Positions 42,269 through 50,817 are shown, numbered from the stretch's first letter. The stretch is 64,000 bases of DNA from Georgenia ruanii (GCF_009193175.1 NZ_VUKE01000001.1:311089-375088); one strand, 5' to 3'. Notes: generated from the letters alone by a model not told the origin. Translations and numbers: made by a program.

Positions 42269-42744
42269 TTGACCCGCTCGAGGCGCTCGATCACGAGGGT
42301 GACGTTCTCCTTGACCGCCTCGGTGCTGTCGACGCTGAGCTGGTCGGTGGAGATCTTGCTCGGCCAGGCCTTGAAGAAGTTGAACCGAGCGACCTCGTTA
42401 CGGGCGGCGTCGTACAGCACGATGGAGCCGTTCTTGCGCTGGCCGGTGCGGTCGGTCGCCGTCAGGCCGGTGCCGCGGATCTCGTTGAACCAGGTCCACA
42501 GCTTGTCGGCGCTCGAGTCCAGCGGCGCGATCCGGCTGAGCTGGAGGTCCGGGGAGGACACGGTGTTGCCCAGGCCCTTGACCTCCTCGATCTGGCCGCC
42601 GGCGCCGGAGGCCTTGGAGGTGGAGACGGAGACCTCGATGTCGAGGCCGGAGACGGAGGTCAGCGTGCTGATGACCTCCCCGTCGATCTCCAGGAAGAAG
42701 TTCTGCGCGATGATCGGGTCATTGGTGAACAGTCCGTCGACCAC
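42265..42744 (-). CDS. eCIS inner tube protein 1 (gp19-like), 159 aa
   Basis: FFLEIDGEVISTLTSVSGLDIEVSV, LQLSRIAPLDSSADKLWTWFNEIRG and the ending VKENVTLVIERLERVK are typical of contractile-tail tube proteins. As the first gene after the sheath (58 bp gap) it is probably the bulk tube subunit. Translation starts at ATG 42744 with AGGAGC a few bases before. It is only distantly similar to the second tube protein at 41086. Confidence 0.92.
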   Translation of the reverse strand: MVDGLFTNDPIIAQNFFLEIDGEVISTLTSVSGLDIEVSVSTSKASGAGGQIEEVKGLGNTVSSPDLQLSRIAPLDSSADKLWTWFNEIRGTGLTATDRTGQRKNGSIVLYDAARNEVARFNFFKAWPSKISTDQLSVDSTEAVKENVTLVIERLERVK

Positions 42745-42802
42745 TGGTGCTCCTCAGTTGGGTTTCGCTGGGCCCTGGGCCCGGGATGGTGCCGCGGCCG
42801 GG

Positions 42803-44371
42803 TCAGGCGGCGGACTGCTTGTTCTGGGCGATGCGGAAGACGACGAACTCGGCAGGCTTGACCGGGGCGAGGCCCACCTCGACGATCAGCTTGCCGGCGT
42901 CGATCGACTCCGGGGTGTTCGTGGTCTCGTCGCACTTGACGTAGTACGCCTGGCCGGCGGAGGACCCGAACAGGGCCCCGGCCTGCCACAGCCCATGCAG
43001 GTAGCCGGTGAGCGTCCGGGTCACGCCCTCCCACAGGGTGACGTCGTTGGGCTCGAACACCGCCCACTGGGTGCCCTCCATGATGGTCGACTCCACCATG
43101 TTGAAGAGGCGGCGGACGTTGATGTACTGCCAGTCGGTGTCGGACGAGAGCGTGCGCCCGCCCCAGATCCGGATGCCCCGGGTGCCGAACGGACGGATGC
43201 AGTTGATGCCGATCGGGTTGAGCAGGCCCTGCTCGTTCTGCGTGATGGGACGCTCGACGTCGAGCACCCCGCGGATGGTGTCGTTGGCGGGCGCCTTCCA
43301 CACCCCGCGGGTGTCGTCGGTACGCGCCCACACCCCCGCCACGTGGCCCGAGGGCGGGATCAGCACCTCGGCGGCGCCGCTCGTGGCCGTCGGGTTCTCC
43401 ACCTTGATCCACGGGTAGTACAGCGCCGCGAACTGCGAGTCGTACATCGCCGTGTCGCTGCGCCACTCCTTGATCTGCTGCGGGGTCATCCCGGGAGGCG
43501 CGTCGAGGATGGCCATGCGGTTGGCGTGCTGCTCGCAGTGGGAGATCAGCGTCGTCTGGACCGCCTGCCACAGCCCGAGGTCCACCGTGCCGTCCTCGCG
43601 GCGTGCCGCGGTGACGAGGTCGGGGACGATCACCATCGTGACGTCGTCGGCGATGGCCAGCCCGTTGATGCCCGAGCGGCTCGACTCCGAGCCGGCGAAC
43701 TTGCGGCCGGTGACCGGCACCGGCTTGGGCGCGGACTTCTCGAGGGCGAAGGTGCCGGCCTTGAGCAGCTCGAGCTGGGTGGACAGGTCCACGCCCTCGG
43801 CGAGGTTGACCTCGACCTTGACCCGGGTGGAGGTGGCGTTGATGACCGTGGCGGCGTCACGCTCGCCGCCGAAGCCCAGGTTCGGGAAGGTCTCGACCGT
43901 CTCTCCGGCCTCCACGATGGTGATCGTGAACGTGGCCGGGCCCTCGGCGTCGGGCGCCGGGTCGTCGGTCTGGACGACGACGTCGATGTCGGCGTCGGGC
44001 TCTACGCTCTCGACGCTCAGGGGCAGCCCCAGGGCACGGTCCGTGGCGGGCAGGGCGCGCCGGGCCGGCTCGCCGGCGGGCTCGGAGTTGGGCACCCGGA
44101 CGATGTAGGCCAGCGTGCCGCCGTTGGCGAAGAACCCATACACCGACAGCGGCAGCACCGCGCCCTCGACGAAGCCGCCGTAGAGCTCCTCGTACTGCGT
44201 CCAGCTCGTGACGAGCCGCGGCGCCAGCCCCTGGGGGTCGTTGGGGTCGTCGATCGGGGCGCGCTCGGTGAATCCGACGAAGGCGGCGACGGCGGTGGGG
44301 GCCGAGGCGAGCACCTTCTGCGACGAAGGCACCTCCTCGATATACACGCCGGGTGCGGTGTACGTGGGCAC
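42803..44371 (-). CDS. eCIS contractile sheath protein, 522 aa
   Basis: I chose GTG 44371 (AGGAG seven to eight bases upstream), giving the classical sheath start PTYTAPGVYIEEVPSSQ; the ATG at 44449 lies within the promoter region. The core has VAAFVGFTERAP, YGGFVEGAVLPLSVYGFFANGG, and the C-terminal conserved domain NCIRPFGTRGIRIWGGRTLS, DWQYINVRRLFNMVESTI, PVKPAEFVVFRI. The sheath polymer shortens to drive the tube. Only one sheath gene is present, whereas several eCIS have two or three. First gene of the long minus-strand operon, behind a perfect eCIS promoter box. Confidence 0.96.
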   Translation of the reverse strand: MPTYTAPGVYIEEVPSSQKVLASAPTAVAAFVGFTERAPIDDPNDPQGLAPRLVTSWTQYEELYGGFVEGAVLPLSVYGFFANGGTLAYIVRVPNSEPAGEPARRALPATDRALGLPLSVESVEPDADIDVVVQTDDPAPDAEGPATFTITIVEAGETVETFPNLGFGGERDAATVINATSTRVKVEVNLAEGVDLSTQLELLKAGTFALEKSAPKPVPVTGRKFAGSESSRSGINGLAIADDVTMVIVPDLVTAARREDGTVDLGLWQAVQTTLISHCEQHANRMAILDAPPGMTPQQIKEWRSDTAMYDSQFAALYYPWIKVENPTATSGAAEVLIPPSGHVAGVWARTDDTRGVWKAPANDTIRGVLDVERPITQNEQGLLNPIGINCIRPFGTRGIRIWGGRTLSSDTDWQYINVRRLFNMVESTIMEGTQWAVFEPNDVTLWEGVTRTLTGYLHGLWQAGALFGSSAGQAYYVKCDETTNTPESIDAGKLIVEVGLAPVKPAEFVVFRIAQNKQSAA

Positions 44372-44433
44372 GGGGCACTCCTGAAGGCTCTGCGCGGCCT
44401 CGTCCGAGGCACGGTCGTGGTGGGGTCGCCCCG

Positions 44434-44480
44434 ACGCTAGGGACACCACCTAGCGCGCAACATCGGTAATCGCTACCGAA
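44434..44480 (-). promoter_or_regulatory. eCIS box promoter 4 (sheath operon)
   Basis: Minus strand TTCGGTAGCGATTACCGATG (44480-44461), 20 bp, then TAGCGT (44439-44434). Predicted leader to the GTG at 44371 is about 56 nt. It lies between the sheath gene and the LuxR regulator gene. Confidence 0.82.
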
Positions 44481-44497
44481 CTTCCCACGAGCTCGTG

Positions 44498-44542
44498 CCG
44501 ACGCAAACCGTCGGTAAACGCTCGTCCGGAACTGCCTATACT
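44498..44542 (+). promoter_or_regulatory. Candidate promoter of the LuxR regulator gene with its own palindrome
   Basis: CCGACG (44498-44503) and CGTCGG (44509-44514) are perfect 6-bp arms, followed at 22 bp by TATACT (44537-44542). The palindrome centre is near -43 relative to the predicted start, the same geometry as the eCIS boxes, but the sequence differs. Confidence 0.5.
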
Positions 44543-44617
44543 CGGCCGCGAAGCCGGCGTGGGTGGGATCACATCCCGTGGGGGGCGGCGACGGCAGCGC
44601 GACCGAGGAGGCTCTCA

Positions 44618-47230
44618 ATGTCCGTCCCCACCGCGGCCCCGCCGTGGCCGATCCTGCCCCGGGGCGAGAGCGAGGTGGTCGCCTCCCTGCTCGAGCGAGG
44701 GGTCAGCGTGCTCCTCGTCGGGGAGGCCGGGGTGGGGAAGAGCCAGCTCGCCACGACCGCCGTCGAGAGCCGGAAGGGCCTCGGTCGGGGGGGCCGGCAG
44801 GCCGCCGCACGCGGGCCCCGCCAGCGCGTCGTCAGGCTCTCGGGCGCGTCCCTCACCCCCGATCTGCCCCTCGAAGAGGTCAGCCCGGTGCTGCGGGGGC
44901 TGCTGCGGGACGAGGACGACGTCGCGACAGATACTGGGACGCTGGGCGTCCCGCTGCTGCGGGTCGAGGACGCGCACCTCCTCGACCACCGCCACGCGCA
45001 CACACTCGCCGGCCTCGCCCGGCAGGGGCAGGCACAGCTGCTCATCACGCTGCACAGCACGGGCGCGAGCCAGTCGCCCTGGTTACAGCTGTGGAAGGAC
45101 GAGATCGCCGAGCGCGTCGACATCGCCCCGCTGGATGCCGCTTCGGTCGAGGAGCTGCTCACCGTCGCGTTGGGCGGCCCGCTCACCACAGCCACGTGCG
45201 TACGGATCATGGACCGCAGCCAGGGCAATCCGTTCTACCTGCGCGAGCTGGTGCGCGCAGAGCTGGAGGCCGGGACGCTGGTCGAGCGTCGTGGCATCTG
45301 GGTGGGGCTGGCGGACGCCCCGCCCGGGCCCCGCGTGATCGACATGGTGCGCCACGAGCTGGACCGGCTCGACCCGCCCGTCCGTGAGGCGCTCGACCTG
45401 GTCGCGCTCGCCGGCGAGCTGCCGGTCAGCCGCCTGTCGGGTCTCGTCCACGAGGGGGCGGTCGACGAGCTCGTCCGCCTGGGCCTGGTCGTGACCGGTC
45501 AGTCGCGGCCCGAGCGAGGCCTCGTGCCGGTGGTCGAGGTCCGCCACCCGATGTACGGCGAGGCGGTCCGCGAGCTGGTGCCCCCGGATCGCTGCCGTCG
45601 CCTGTACGGCGCCGTGCGGGGCACGTTGTCGTTGCCCTCGGGGCCTCACCCCGGTGGACCGGCCGCCCTGCTGCGCATGGTGCTGTGGGCGCTCGAGTGC
45701 GGCGTGCGCGAGAGCCCCGACCGGCTGCTCGCGGCGATACGCGCCGGTCTGGAGACCGCCAGGTGGGACATGGCGATCCAGGTGGCCGTGGCCGCCCTGG
45801 ACGTGGTGGGGCCGGCGGACCCCCGGCGGGCCGACGCCCTGCTCCTGCGCGCCGCGGCCTGGTACGAGCTCCAACGCTCCGGTGAGGCCGCCCGGGATCT
45901 GGCCGAGGCGACCGCCACGCTCGCCCGCTGCGGCGCGCCCATCGACCCCGGGCTCCAGGTCCGCCTCGTGGACCAGCTGGCCGACCTGGACCAGTTCCAG
46001 GACGACGACCCAGACCGGGCGCTCGAACGCATCGCGAGCGCCCAGGACGACGTGACGTGCAGCGGTCCCGAGCACGCCCGTGCCCTGGAGATCTCCCGGC
46101 TCGCGCGGCTGGGCCACGCCGGACGCTTCGCCGAGAGCCTCGGACCGTCCTTGGTCATGCTCGCGGCAGCGGCGCCCGACGCCTCTGACGTGGGGCGGCT
46201 GGTCGCACCGACCGTCTATGGCCTCGGGCAGGCCGGGCAGCTGGACGAGGCGGACATGATCGCCACGCGCTACGTACGGCGGGCGATGGCTCATCGGGAC
46301 CCGCTCCAGCCGTCGGTCGTCGAGGACATCACCGTCGCCGAGGCCCTCGTGATGCTCTGGGCGGGCGACCTCGACGGCGTCGCAGAGCTGCTCGGCGAGT
46401 CCCCGGAGCATCCCCTGCGCTACTCCACCCACGAGGTCTTCGCCCAGGTCGGTCGGGGTATGCTCGCCGCCGCCCGGGGCCTGTGGAGCGAGGCGCGGCA
46501 CCACCTCGAGAGCGCCAGCGCCCGGTACTCCGTGCGGGACATCAACGGCGTGGGGAAGTGGGTGGCCGCGGGCGAGGCGCTCGCCGTCGCTGCCACCGGC
46601 GACGCCCCGGCCGCCCGGTCCGCGTTGGAACGCATGCGCGAGATGCCGATGGGCATCTCCGCCACGCTCGAGTCGGACCTCAAGCTGCTGCAGCTCGACG
46701 CCGAGGCGTGGCTCGGGGAACCCACCCGGCGTTCGGAGGCACTTGCCCTGGCCCGCTGGAGCGCCGAGCGGGGGCTGCACCGCACCGAGCTCGAGGCCCT
46801 GCACCGCGCGGTCGTGGCCGACCGGGCAGAGCCAGCGGATCCGACGGACGCGCAGCGCGAGGCAGAACCGACGGCGGGCGAGGTGCTGGCCCGCATCCTC
46901 GCACTCGGTGAGCAAGTCCGCGGCCCGCGCCCGGACGCCCTGGTCCACCACGCGCGCGCGGTGCTGGCCGAGGACGACGAGCTGACGCAGATCGGGCTGC
47001 GCGAGCTCGGCCGGGCAGGGCTCTGGCTGCCGCCCCAGGGCTCCCCCCGGGTGCCGCTGACCCGCCGGGAGCGCGAGATCGCCAGCCTGGCCGCCGGCGG
47101 GCTGAGCAGCAAGGCGATCGCCGAGCGGTTCACCCTGTCGGTGCGCACGGTCGACAGCCACCTCTCCCGGGTCTTCACCAAGCTCGGGGTGCGCAGCCGC
47201 CGCGAACTGGCTGCCGCGCTACGGGGCTGA
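44618..47230 (+). CDS. Large LuxR-family ATPase regulator (LAL/STAND type), 870 aa
   Basis: ATG 44618 has GAGGAGG nine bases upstream; the earlier in-frame ATG would run through the promoter. N-terminal P-loop ATPase: Walker A VGEAGVGKS (about residue 33), Walker B LLRVEDAH (about 120), and NPFYLRELV. The middle (about 330-790) is helical, TPR-like. The C-terminal LuxR HTH (about 805-868: LTRREREIASLAAGGLSSKAIAERF, then VRTVDSHLSRVFTKLGV) binds DNA. It is divergent from the sheath operon and 247 bp from its start codon. I infer it is the activator that reads the shared eCIS boxes. What signal it senses is not visible. Confidence 0.85.
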   Translation: MSVPTAAPPWPILPRGESEVVASLLERGVSVLLVGEAGVGKSQLATTAVESRKGLGRGGRQAAARGPRQRVVRLSGASLTPDLPLEEVSPVLRGLLRDEDDVATDTGTLGVPLLRVEDAHLLDHRHAHTLAGLARQGQAQLLITLHSTGASQSPWLQLWKDEIAERVDIAPLDAASVEELLTVALGGPLTTATCVRIMDRSQGNPFYLRELVRAELEAGTLVERRGIWVGLADAPPGPRVIDMVRHELDRLDPPVREALDLVALAGELPVSRLSGLVHEGAVDELVRLGLVVTGQSRPERGLVPVVEVRHPMYGEAVRELVPPDRCRRLYGAVRGTLSLPSGPHPGGPAALLRMVLWALECGVRESPDRLLAAIRAGLETARWDMAIQVAVAALDVVGPADPRRADALLLRAAAWYELQRSGEAARDLAEATATLARCGAPIDPGLQVRLVDQLADLDQFQDDDPDRALERIASAQDDVTCSGPEHARALEISRLARLGHAGRFAESLGPSLVMLAAAAPDASDVGRLVAPTVYGLGQAGQLDEADMIATRYVRRAMAHRDPLQPSVVEDITVAEALVMLWAGDLDGVAELLGESPEHPLRYSTHEVFAQVGRGMLAAARGLWSEARHHLESASARYSVRDINGVGKWVAAGEALAVAATGDAPAARSALERMREMPMGISATLESDLKLLQLDAEAWLGEPTRRSEALALARWSAERGLHRTELEALHRAVVADRAEPADPTDAQREAEPTAGEVLARILALGEQVRGPRPDALVHHARAVLAEDDELTQIGLRELGRAGLWLPPQGSPRVPLTRREREIASLAAGGLSSKAIAERFTLSVRTVDSHLSRVFTKLGVRSRRELAAALRG

Positions 47231-47240
47231 CGGCGGTCCC

Positions 47241-47705
47241 TCAGCCCCTCCTGCGCGCGGTGACCTCGTCGACGAGCAACGACCACGCGATGCCTGCCAT
47301 CCAGACGTCCTTGGCGATCACGGTCCCGTCCTGGGTCGGCCGGAGGCTGCCCTCCTGCGTCAGGCCGGGAACCTTCGTGTACACGCGCAGCAGCGCGCCG
47401 GAGAAGCCGGCGAGACCGAGCGCGGCGAGCCAGGTGGGCACGATGGGCAGCAGGAGGGCCGAGCCGAGCGCGATCTCGGCCGTGGAGAGCAGCTTGCCGA
47501 AGTCTTTCGCCGACAGCTGCCCGAACTGAGGGAACGCCTGGACGGCCATCTGCTGCAGCCCGGTCGCCGCCTCCTCGGTGAGGCCGCGCTTGGTGATCCC
47601 CGAGTTGAGGATGAACGCGCCGGTGGCGAGGCGGGCGGGGACGTGACGCAGCCTGAGGGGAAGACCCACGGGAACCTCCACGGTCGTGTGGCCGGTCTCC
47701 GCCAC
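47241..47705 (-). CDS. DoxX-like small membrane protein, 154 aa
   Basis: Three to four hydrophobic segments (about residues 26-38, 70-90, 92-112 and 130-148). The pattern of a terminal LRHVPARLATGAFILNSGI, then AEIALGSALLLPIVP resembles DoxX-type quinone-associated membrane proteins, but key residues cannot be checked. Converges with the LuxR gene, leaving 10 bp between stops, so one may read into the other. No link to the eCIS is seen. Confidence 0.55.
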   Translation of the reverse strand: MAETGHTTVEVPVGLPLRLRHVPARLATGAFILNSGITKRGLTEEAATGLQQMAVQAFPQFGQLSAKDFGKLLSTAEIALGSALLLPIVPTWLAALGLAGFSGALLRVYTKVPGLTQEGSLRPTQDGTVIAKDVWMAGIAWSLLVDEVTARRRG

Positions 47706-47803
47706 ACGCTAACCCCGGCCCATCGCGCGTGCACGACGGCGGAGCGCGGCCGTCACGATTCCGCCTGGCGCCGGAATAGTCCGATGAATGCGGACGCTAG
47801 GTC

Positions 47804-47820
47804 TATACTTGAAAATTCAA
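47804..47820 (+). promoter_or_regulatory. Promoter and operator-like site of the DUF981 gene
   Basis: TATACT (47804-47809) is directly followed by TTGAA-AA-TTCAA (47809-47820), a 5-bp inverted repeat over the expected start of transcription, as for a MarR-type repressor site. Confidence 0.5.
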
Positions 47821-47866
47821 TGAGCCTGGCGCCCCTGGCGCCGGGGAAGGAAAGGAAGAGCAAGAC

Positions 47867-48556
47867 GTGATCGTCTACAACGAGCTCGTTGCCATCACGG
47901 CGGGAGCGGGACTCCTGGGCTTTGCCAAGTTCCTCCGGGACCTGATCCGCAAGGAGCGGATCGAGAGCGAGGGCTGGGCGGCGTTCTTCGGCGTCACCGG
48001 CCTGCTGCTGTTCGTCCTGGGGCTGCACACCACGGTGACCTGGCCGTTCGGGGGCGACGGCTTCGAGTACGCCAACGTCGCGTTCGGTCAGCCGGCTGCG
48101 GGCTTCGGCGCGCTCCTGCTGCTGGCCGCGATCTACCTGTGGCGCCACCGCGCGCTCTACGCCGGCGAGGTCGAGGCCGCGAGGACCAAGACGCTGGAGG
48201 CGCTCAAGCCGGCCGGCATCTTCGTCGGTGTCCTCGGCCTGGGGATGGCCGTCATCGCGATCTCGTTCGTCCGCTACCAGCTCGGTGCGGCACCCCCGGA
48301 GGAGCCCATCTCGGGCCGCTTCGGCCACCTGCCGATCCTCGAGGCGCTCTTCCTCGGTGGCCTGTGGGGCGTCGTCGCCGTCGGCGCCCTGCTCTTCGCG
48401 ATCGCGCTGTGGACCGGGCGCACGCAGCTGCTGCGCTGGGCCGTGTGGGCCTGGGTCATCGGCGGCATCGTGTTCGCCCTGTTCGGCGCGCTGAACTTCT
48501 ACACGCACCTGGGCATGTACTACAACATCGCGCACGGCACGATGATCACGTGGTGA
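47867..48556 (+). CDS. DUF981-family membrane protein, 229 aa
   Basis: GTG start with AAGGAAAGGAAGAG upstream. Six hydrophobic segments. VYNELVAITAGAGLLGFAKFLRDL at the N-terminus, FGVTGLLLFVLGLHTTVTWPF and the ending ALFGALNFYTHLGMYYNIAHG are typical of the DUF981 family of multi-pass membrane proteins, whose function is unknown. It has its own promoter with an operator-like palindrome and a strong terminator 20 bp after the stop, so it is a single-gene unit. Confidence 0.75.
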   Translation: MIVYNELVAITAGAGLLGFAKFLRDLIRKERIESEGWAAFFGVTGLLLFVLGLHTTVTWPFGGDGFEYANVAFGQPAAGFGALLLLAAIYLWRHRALYAGEVEAARTKTLEALKPAGIFVGVLGLGMAVIAISFVRYQLGAAPPEEPISGRFGHLPILEALFLGGLWGVVAVGALLFAIALWTGRTQLLRWAVWAWVIGGIVFALFGALNFYTHLGMYYNIAHGTMITW

Positions 48557-48575
48557 CCTGCTGAGCGATGCCAGA

Positions 48576-48610
48576 GAAGGGGCCGGGAGGATTCACCCCC
48601 CGGCCCCTTC
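48576..48610. terminator. Terminator between DUF981 and smpB
   Basis: Perfect 12-bp stem GAAGGGGCCGGG/CCCGGCCCCTTC with an 11-nt loop. It can serve both converging genes. Confidence 0.8.
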
Positions 48611-48685
48611 CCCATCCGCCGCCCGAACGCCGGGGCCGCGCGGCGGTCGGCCGTGGGCGGTCCCGCCGTCCCGCGACGGTGCCGA

Positions 48686-49207
48686 TCAGAGGTGGCGGCG
48701 CAGGCTCATCGCCCGCTGCGCCTCGCGCTCGTCCTGCTTCTCACGCAGGGTCTGGCGCTTGTCCCACTCCTTCTTGCCGCGGGCGAGGGCGATCTCCACC
48801 TTGGCCCGGCCGCCCGTGAAGTACAGCTCGAGCGGCACGATGGTGTGCCCCTTCTCGCGGGTCTTGACGGCGAGCTTCTCGATCTCCTGCTTGTGCAGGA
48901 GGAGCTTGCGCTTGCGGCGCGGGCCGTGGTTGGTCCACGAGCCCTGCGCGTACTCGGGGATGTGCACCCCGTGCAGCCACGCCTCACCCCGGTCGATCTC
49001 CACCCAGCCGTCCACCAGGGAGGCCCGCCCCATACGCAAGGCCTTGACCTCCGTGCCCATCAGCGAGATGCCGGCCTCGAACGTCTCGTCGATGTGGTAG
49101 TCGTGCCGCGCCTTCTTGTTGCGCGCCACCACCTTGCGGGCGTCCGCCGCCGCCTTGGCCTTCTGGGCCGGCGTCAGCTTCGTCGTCGCGGCCTTCGTGC
49201 CAGCCAC
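48686..49207 (-). CDS. smpB: SmpB, SsrA-binding protein, 173 aa
   Basis: I chose GTG 49207 with GGGAGG upstream; the ATG 90 bp earlier lacks support. After a lysine/alanine-rich N-terminal extension (residues 1-30), the protein shows [33 protein letters not shown]-like [23 protein letters not shown] and the basic C-terminal tail [13 protein letters not shown], all typical of SmpB. It binds tmRNA and takes it to stalled ribosomes. The partner RNA gene ssrA lies 38 kb away on the other side of the eCIS cluster, although smpB and ssrA are usually close in actinobacteria. Confidence 0.96.
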   Translation of the reverse strand: MAGTKAATTKLTPAQKAKAAADARKVVARNKKARHDYHIDETFEAGISLMGTEVKALRMGRASLVDGWVEIDRGEAWLHGVHIPEYAQGSWTNHGPRRKRKLLLHKQEIEKLAVKTREKGHTIVPLELYFTGGRAKVEIALARGKKEWDKRQTLREKQDEREAQRAMSLRRHL

Positions 49208-49470
49208 CGTCCTGCCTCCCTCAACCGTCGCACCCTGGGGCACCTCGTCGCCGTGCCCTCCTCGCGCGGCCGGCCCCCGCCGGGGGCCGACCTCCAAGAC
49301 TAAGCCAGGCGGGGCGAACGGCTCGACCTCATTACCGCCGCGTTCGCCGACGGCGCCGCCCGGCGCCCCGGCCGGCCCGATCCCCTAGGTGCCGGCGGGC
49401 CGTTCCGCACCTCCCGGGACAACCGCTGGCAACTGCGCGGCGGCGGTATCGCCGGGCGCGAGCGCGCGGC

Positions 49471-49476
49471 TATGTT
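49471..49476 (+). promoter_or_regulatory. Candidate -10 of the LarA-like gene
   Basis: TATGTT ends 7 nt before the ATG at 49484, so transcription would start at or next to the A of the start codon (leaderless message). Confidence 0.45.
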
Positions 49477-49483
49477 GGCGTGC

Positions 49484-50800
49484 ATGACGTGGTTCAAGCG
49501 CGAGGCCGAGGTCATCTCCCGCCCCGAGATCGAGCAGATGGTGCAGCAGACGATCGACGAGGCGAAGCAGCGGCTCGGGCTGACCGAGCTCAAGCGGGTC
49601 CTGCTGCTCCCGCCCGACCTCACGCGTGCCCACTCCGGCGCCGGCTGGATCACCGAGCGGTTCTACCAGCTGCTCGACGCCGAGGGCGCGGAGGTCCACC
49701 TCATCCCAACGCTGGGCCAGCACGTCCCGCACACGCCGGAGCAGAACCAGTGGATGTTCGGGTCCATCCCCGAGGAGCGCATCCACAAGCACGACTGGAA
49801 GAACGGCGTCGTCAACGTCGGCACCGTCCCGGCCGAGTTCGTCCGCGAGAAGACCGGCGGCGCCGTCGACTGGGAGATGCCGGTCGACCTCAACTCCATG
49901 CTCATCGAGGAGCAGTGGGACATCGTCATCAACATCGGGCACGTGGTCCCCCACGAGGTGCTCGGCTTCGCCAACCACAACAAGAACTACTTCATCGGCC
50001 TGGGCGGCAAGCGGCTGCTGGGCGCCTCCCACATGGCGTCGGCCGTGTACGGCATCGAGAACAACCTCGGCAACCTGCTCACCCCGGTGCGCGCCTGCTT
50101 CAACTACGCCGAGGAGCACTTCCTCGGCGACCTCAAGGACGTGTACTTCCAGGTCGTCATGGACTACGACGACGCCGGCAAGCTGGTCCACACCGGCGTG
50201 TACGTCGGCGACGACCTCGAGACCTACTTCGACGCCGCCCGCGCCTCGCGCGACCAGAACATCACCCAGTTCGACGAGCCGGTGCAGAAGATCGTCGCCG
50301 TCATGCAGGCCGACGAGTTCCACGCCACCTGGGTCGCGAACAAGGCGGTGTACCGCACCCGGATGGCCATCGCCGACGGCGGCGACCTGCTCGTCATCGC
50401 CCCCGGCGTCGAGCGCTTCGGTGAGCAGCCCGAGGTGGACGCCCTCATCCGCAAGTACGGCTACCTGCCCAAGGACGAGGTGCTCGAGCTGTACAAGACC
50501 GAGGCGGACATGCAGGACATCCCCCACGGCACCGCGCACCTCGTGCACGGCTCCTCCGAGGGCCGCTTCACCATCACCTACGCGCCCGGCCACCTGAGCA
50601 AGGAGGACATCGAGGGCGTGGGCTACCAGTACATGGACGTCGAGGAGGCGCAGAAGCGCTACGACCCGGCGGTGATGAAGGACGGCTTCAACACCATGCC
50701 CGACGGCGAGGTCGTGTTCTACATCTCCACCCCCTCCGCCGGGCTGTGGTCGACCAAGGCGAAGCTGGCGCAGCGGGCCACGCACGAGCAGCACGTCTGA
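49484..50800 (+). CDS. LarA-like (lactate racemase/DUF2088 superfamily) protein, about 438 aa
   Basis: The N-terminal VLLLPPDLTRAHSGAGWITERFYQLLDAEGAEV and the motif INIGHVVPHEVLGFANHNKNYFIGLGGKRLLGASHMAS match the LarA/DUF2088 superfamily, whose LarA member is a nickel-pincer lactate racemase; related enzymes epimerise other hydroxy acids or sugar acids. The substrate is unknown and the pincer-site lysine cannot be assigned safely. The ATG at 49484 is preferred over 49472 because a -10 element TATGTT ends 7 nt before it and no ribosome-binding site exists, suggesting a leaderless message. A terminator follows. Confidence 0.75.
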   Translation: MTWFKREAEVISRPEIEQMVQQTIDEAKQRLGLTELKRVLLLPPDLTRAHSGAGWITERFYQLLDAEGAEVHLIPTLGQHVPHTPEQNQWMFGSIPEERIHKHDWKNGVVNVGTVPAEFVREKTGGAVDWEMPVDLNSMLIEEQWDIVINIGHVVPHEVLGFANHNKNYFIGLGGKRLLGASHMASAVYGIENNLGNLLTPVRACFNYAEEHFLGDLKDVYFQVVMDYDDAGKLVHTGVYVGDDLETYFDAARASRDQNITQFDEPVQKIVAVMQADEFHATWVANKAVYRTRMAIADGGDLLVIAPGVERFGEQPEVDALIRKYGYLPKDEVLELYKTEADMQDIPHGTAHLVHGSSEGRFTITYAPGHLSKEDIEGVGYQYMDVEEAQKRYDPAVMKDGFNTMPDGEVVFYISTPSAGLWSTKAKLAQRATHEQHV

Positions 50801-50817
50801 GCCGGTCCACGACCGAG

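Noticed and set aside
11783-44371. Type VI secretion system or prophage
   Set aside because: No TssJ/L/M membrane complex and no ClpV-type ATPase; also no capsid, portal, terminase, lysis or replication genes. AAA+ ATPase, DUF4255, DUF4157 and LysM adaptor indicate an eCIS.
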